From Pseudonocardiales bacterium (lineage in GTDB: Bacteria; Actinomycetota; Actinomycetes; Mycobacteriales; Jatrophihabitantaceae), in assembly GCA_030840415.1 (NCBI GenBank), contig JAVEEO010000150.1, positions 1 to 8,679 on the forward strand: a stretch of 8,679 nucleotides of DNA. Direction: 5' to 3'. Positions 6,372 to 8,679 of this stretch are shown in pieces. The stretch's first letter is position 1; each line of letters opens with the position of its first letter. Both the position numbers and the translations under genes were made by a program. The notes under the pieces were generated by a model. That model ran no database searches. It saw nothing but the letters and a program-made list of their open reading frames with translations, and was not told the DNA's origin.

Positions 6372-8123
6372 TCAGCGCGTCGTGGTATGCGCGTAGGTCA
6401 GCGAGACGGTGTCCGGCGCGGTGGCCTGCAGCCGGCGGGCGATGCCCTCCTCGTAGGTGGTGACCAGGATCTGGCCGACCGCACCGGTCTCGGCGGCCCG
6501 CACCAGCGTCTGGGCGACCGCCGCGCGCCGGGCCGGGTCCAGGTGCTCCAGGGGCTCGTCGAACCAGATCGTCGAGGCCCGAGTGGCCGAGGCGGCGAGC
6601 AGCAGCCGGGTCACCAGCACCGCGGTGGCCCGCTCGGCACCGCTGAGGTCCTCCAGCAGCAGGTCCACGCCGCCCTCGCTGAAGCTCAGCTGGCCGGAGG
6701 GGTCGAAACGCAGCCCCTCGGAGCCGAACAGCAGCTTCCAGCGATGGCTGATCTCGGTCGCCAGCGGGTTGATCCGCTGGGTCAGGTAGCGATCGGCCAG
6801 CGCCGTCATGGAAGTCTCGGCGACCTCCAGCACCAGGTCCTCGCGGGTGGCCGCCAGCAGGACGGTCTGGTCGGCGGCGGCCGAGTCCAGGTCGGCCAGC
6901 CGCTGCCGGGCCGCTGCCAGCTGCGCGGTGATCGCCCCGTGCCGTTCGGCGAGTTCGACGAAGCGCCGCCGGGCCTCGGCCAGCGCCGCGACGGCCGCCG
7001 GTCCCGGGTCGGGCTCGTCGGGCTCGACCGGCGGGCGCAGCCTGCCGATGGCGGTGCTGAACCGGGAGATCGCGGCGAGCCGGGCCCGCAGCCGGCGGGC
7101 CTCCTCCCGGTGCTGCTGGAGGTCGGTGCCGGTGTCCTCGCCGACCCGGCCGTGCACGGTGAGGGCGGCCTCTCGCTCGTGCTCGCTCAGCGGGCGCAGG
7201 CAGGTCGGGCACTGCCCGGACGCGGCCGCCAGCAACTGCGCGGCGGTCGCCGACCGGGCGCCCCGGACCTCGGCCGCCGAGGTCTCGGCGGCGTTGTCGG
7301 CGAGCGCCGCCGACACCTCCTGCTGGCTCTCGTCGATCGCGGTGATCAGGTCACGCTCGCCCACCGACACCACCCCGGCCATCTGGGTGGCCAGCGCGGT
7401 CGCCTTCGCGTCGAAGGCGGTGGCCTCGGCCTGGTAGTGCTCCCAGCGGGTGGCCAGCCGGGCGGCCGGTTCCAGGCCGGCGGTCTCGGCGGCCAGCCGC
7501 TGCCGCTGCTCGGCGATCGCCTCCAGTTGCTCGACCAGTTCGGCCACCGCTCGGCCGGCCGCCGGCCGGGCCTCGTCGGTGGCGTCGACGTCGGCACGCA
7601 GCGACTTGATCCGGGTGGCCAGTCGCTGCCGCTGCTCGGCCAGCTCGGCCGCCGAGTCCAGCAGCGTCTGGACGCCGAACACCTGCGCGAGGTGGTCCCG
7701 GACCGGGAAGCCGGTGGTCCGGCTGCCCGGCGGCGGGCCGAACACCACCGCGTCCAGCACGCTGGCATCGGCCGACCAGGCGGAGCTCAGCAGCGCCTGG
7801 AAGCCGGGCTCGTCGAAGGTCTCGCCGTCGACCAGGGCCGAGAAGGTGCCGGTGCCGGTACGGCCCAGCGACCGCCTCAGCCGCACGTCCGGGTGGCCGG
7901 GCAGGTCGAGGGCGAGTTCCACCGTCGCCGAGTCCCGGCCACTGCGGATCGCCCGGGCTGCCGTCCGGCCGTCCGGAATGCCCAGCAGGCACCAGCGGAC
8001 CGCCTCGACCAGTGAGGTCTTGCCGACCCCGTTCGGTGCGACGAAGAACGTCACCGGGCGGGTCAACCAGAGGTCGAGATCCTCATAGGCCCGCCAGTGC
8101 CGGATCCGGATGTGGCGGATCAC
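6372..8123 (-). CDS. Short Rad50/SMC-like ATPase with zinc-hook motif
   Basis: This 583-residue protein is an ABC-type ATPase of the SMC/RecF/Rad50 class, which bind or tether DNA. The N-terminal head has a Walker A motif APNGVGKTS (29-37). Two helical arms (about 150-300 and 310-440) flank a CPTC motif (C305, C308), the signature of a Rad50-type zinc hook through which two molecules can join. The C-terminal head has the ABC signature LSGAE (493-497), Walker B TIWFDEP (D522, E523) and a D-loop HLD. The usual H-loop histidine is absent: the segment reads ILVTTYEEG. The arms are far shorter than in true Rad50. No Mre11-like nuclease lies in the window. The GTG start overlaps the stop of the upstream gene (GTGA), so the two are probably co-translated. 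The Ubl gene follows after 93 bases on the same strand. Family is secure; DNA role in this cluster is inferred. Confidence 0.88.
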   Translation of the reverse strand: MIRHIRIRHWRAYEDLDLWLTRPVTFFVAPNGVGKTSLVEAVRWCLLGIPDGRTAARAIRSGRDSATVELALDLPGHPDVRLRRSLGRTGTGTFSALVDGETFDEPGFQALLSSAWSADASVLDAVVFGPPPGSRTTGFPVRDHLAQVFGVQTLLDSAAELAEQRQRLATRIKSLRADVDATDEARPAAGRAVAELVEQLEAIAEQRQRLAAETAGLEPAARLATRWEHYQAEATAFDAKATALATQMAGVVSVGERDLITAIDESQQEVSAALADNAAETSAAEVRGARSATAAQLLAAASGQCPTCLRPLSEHEREAALTVHGRVGEDTGTDLQQHREEARRLRARLAAISRFSTAIGRLRPPVEPDEPDPGPAAVAALAEARRRFVELAERHGAITAQLAAARQRLADLDSAAADQTVLLAATREDLVLEVAETSMTALADRYLTQRINPLATEISHRWKLLFGSEGLRFDPSGQLSFSEGGVDLLLEDLSGAERATAVLVTRLLLAASATRASTIWFDEPLEHLDPARRAAVAQTLVRAAETGAVGQILVTTYEEGIARRLQATAPDTVSLTYAHTTTR

Positions 8124-8679
8124 GACGCGATCGCCTCGGCCAGTGCCGACAACCGCCCGAGCAGCGCGTCCCCGGCGAGCCGGCCGGCCTGCACGTCGGC
8201 CAGCACCTGCCCGATGTCGGCCGGGTCGAGTGCCCGCAACGCCGTGACCGCCTCGCGCCGGTGCGGCAGCCGGGGCCGTTTGCGGCGCGCGGCTGCTAGC
8301 GTGTTGGTGGCCACCGCGACGGCGTCGGCGGCCACGTCCCCGAGCTCGATCAGCTCCGGGAACGCCACCACCCGCTCCCAGCGCGGAAGCCGGGCCTCGA
8401 AGTACCGTCCCAGGCTGACCTCGAGCCGGTCGGCGGGGGTGGAGACGCCTGGCTCCAGCCAGCCGCGGGCCGGGTCGACGGAGGCGTTGGCGTCCGCCGC
8501 GGTCAGCATCACCGCCTCGCGGGCGTCGGCGGTGCTCAGGCAGACCGCGGAGATCTCGGGATAGCGCCGCAGGAACTCCGCGACCGGGGCCGGCTCACCG
8601 GTCGGCGTTGCCGTCGTGAACAGCGCCACGCTGCTGCCGAGCGCGCTGCACTGGGCCACCGGGACCAGCCCGGTCGGCG
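8120..8679 (-). CDS. Unrecognised protein coupled to the ATPase, C-terminal part (start outside window)
   Basis: The frame is open from the right edge to the TGA at 8120-8122. A GTG at 8657-8659 could be a start, but codons before it remain open (PTGLVP) and I see no ribosome binding site, so the true start is probably outside the window. At least 185 residues are present. The first half has short hydrophobic stretches (SSVALFTT, ISAVCLST) that look like buried strands. The second half is helical and alternates acidic and basic stretches (LEVSLGRYFEARLPRWERVV, then RRKRPRLPHRREAV). There are no membrane segments and no motif that I recognise. Its stop overlaps the start of the Rad50-like ATPase by four bases, so the two products are likely made together and may form a complex, for example as the partner of the ATPase. 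That role is inference. Confidence 0.7.
   Translation of the reverse strand, partial: PTGLVPVAQCSALGSSVALFTTATPTGEPAPVAEFLRRYPEISAVCLSTADAREAVMLTAADANASVDPARGWLEPGVSTPADRLEVSLGRYFEARLPRWERVVAFPELIELGDVAADAVAVATNTLAAARRKRPRLPHRREAVTALRALDPADIGQVLADVQAGRLAGDALLGRLSALAEAIAS

Noticed and set aside
5835..8015. Very long plus-strand open frame of 726 residues
   Set aside because: It lies opposite the E2, Ubl and ATPase genes, which have clear motifs. Its protein is a Gly/Arg/Gln-rich low-complexity sequence typical of the antisense of high-GC genes.
1..8679. CRISPR array, tRNA, rRNA or insertion sequence
   Set aside because: I saw no regularly spaced repeats, cloverleaf-type sequence, transposase motif or terminal inverted repeats.

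Overview
The window comes from a high-GC Gram-positive bacterium, almost certainly an actinobacterium. Coding regions are very rich in G/C at third codon positions, two genes start with GTG and overlap the gene before them, and there is a perfect actinobacterial-type LexA box (TCGAAC-N4-GTTCGA). I cannot name the genus.

Layout. (1) Positions 1-1253, plus strand: the C-terminal part of a polytopic membrane protein that enters from the left edge. (2) Positions 1254-1561: non-coding, with one imperfect hairpin at 1310-1330. (3) Positions 1562-3706, plus strand: a 714-residue type-3 copper protein of the arthropod hemocyanin/prophenoloxidase family. It has all six copper-binding histidines and the typical C-terminal domain, which is unexpected in a bacterium. 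(4) Positions 3720-3741: an 8-bp-stem hairpin, also a direct repeat, between two convergent genes. (5) Positions 3734-8679, minus strand: a compact gene cluster. In transcription order it holds a partial gene of unknown function running in from the right edge (its stop overlaps the next start), a short Rad50/SMC-like ATPase with a CPTC zinc-hook motif, a single-domain ubiquitin-like protein ending in glycine, a Prok-E2_E-like protein (8-bp overlap), a fusion of a JAB/JAMM isopeptidase with a ThiF-type E1, and a small unrecognised protein of 103 residues behind its own LexA box.

How the genes may work together. The Ubl, E2 and JAB-E1 genes form a minimal bacterial ubiquitin-like conjugation pathway: activation (ThiF domain), transfer (E2) and removal (JAB). 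No E3-like gene is visible. Related Ubl-E2-E1-JAB cassettes are known from comparative genomics, and the Bil type has been shown to act in antiphage defence. The additions here are the coupled zinc-hook ATPase upstream and the SOS-controlled small gene downstream, which together suggest a link to DNA damage or foreign DNA. That link is inference. The hemocyanin-like gene faces the cluster and shows no evident functional tie to it.
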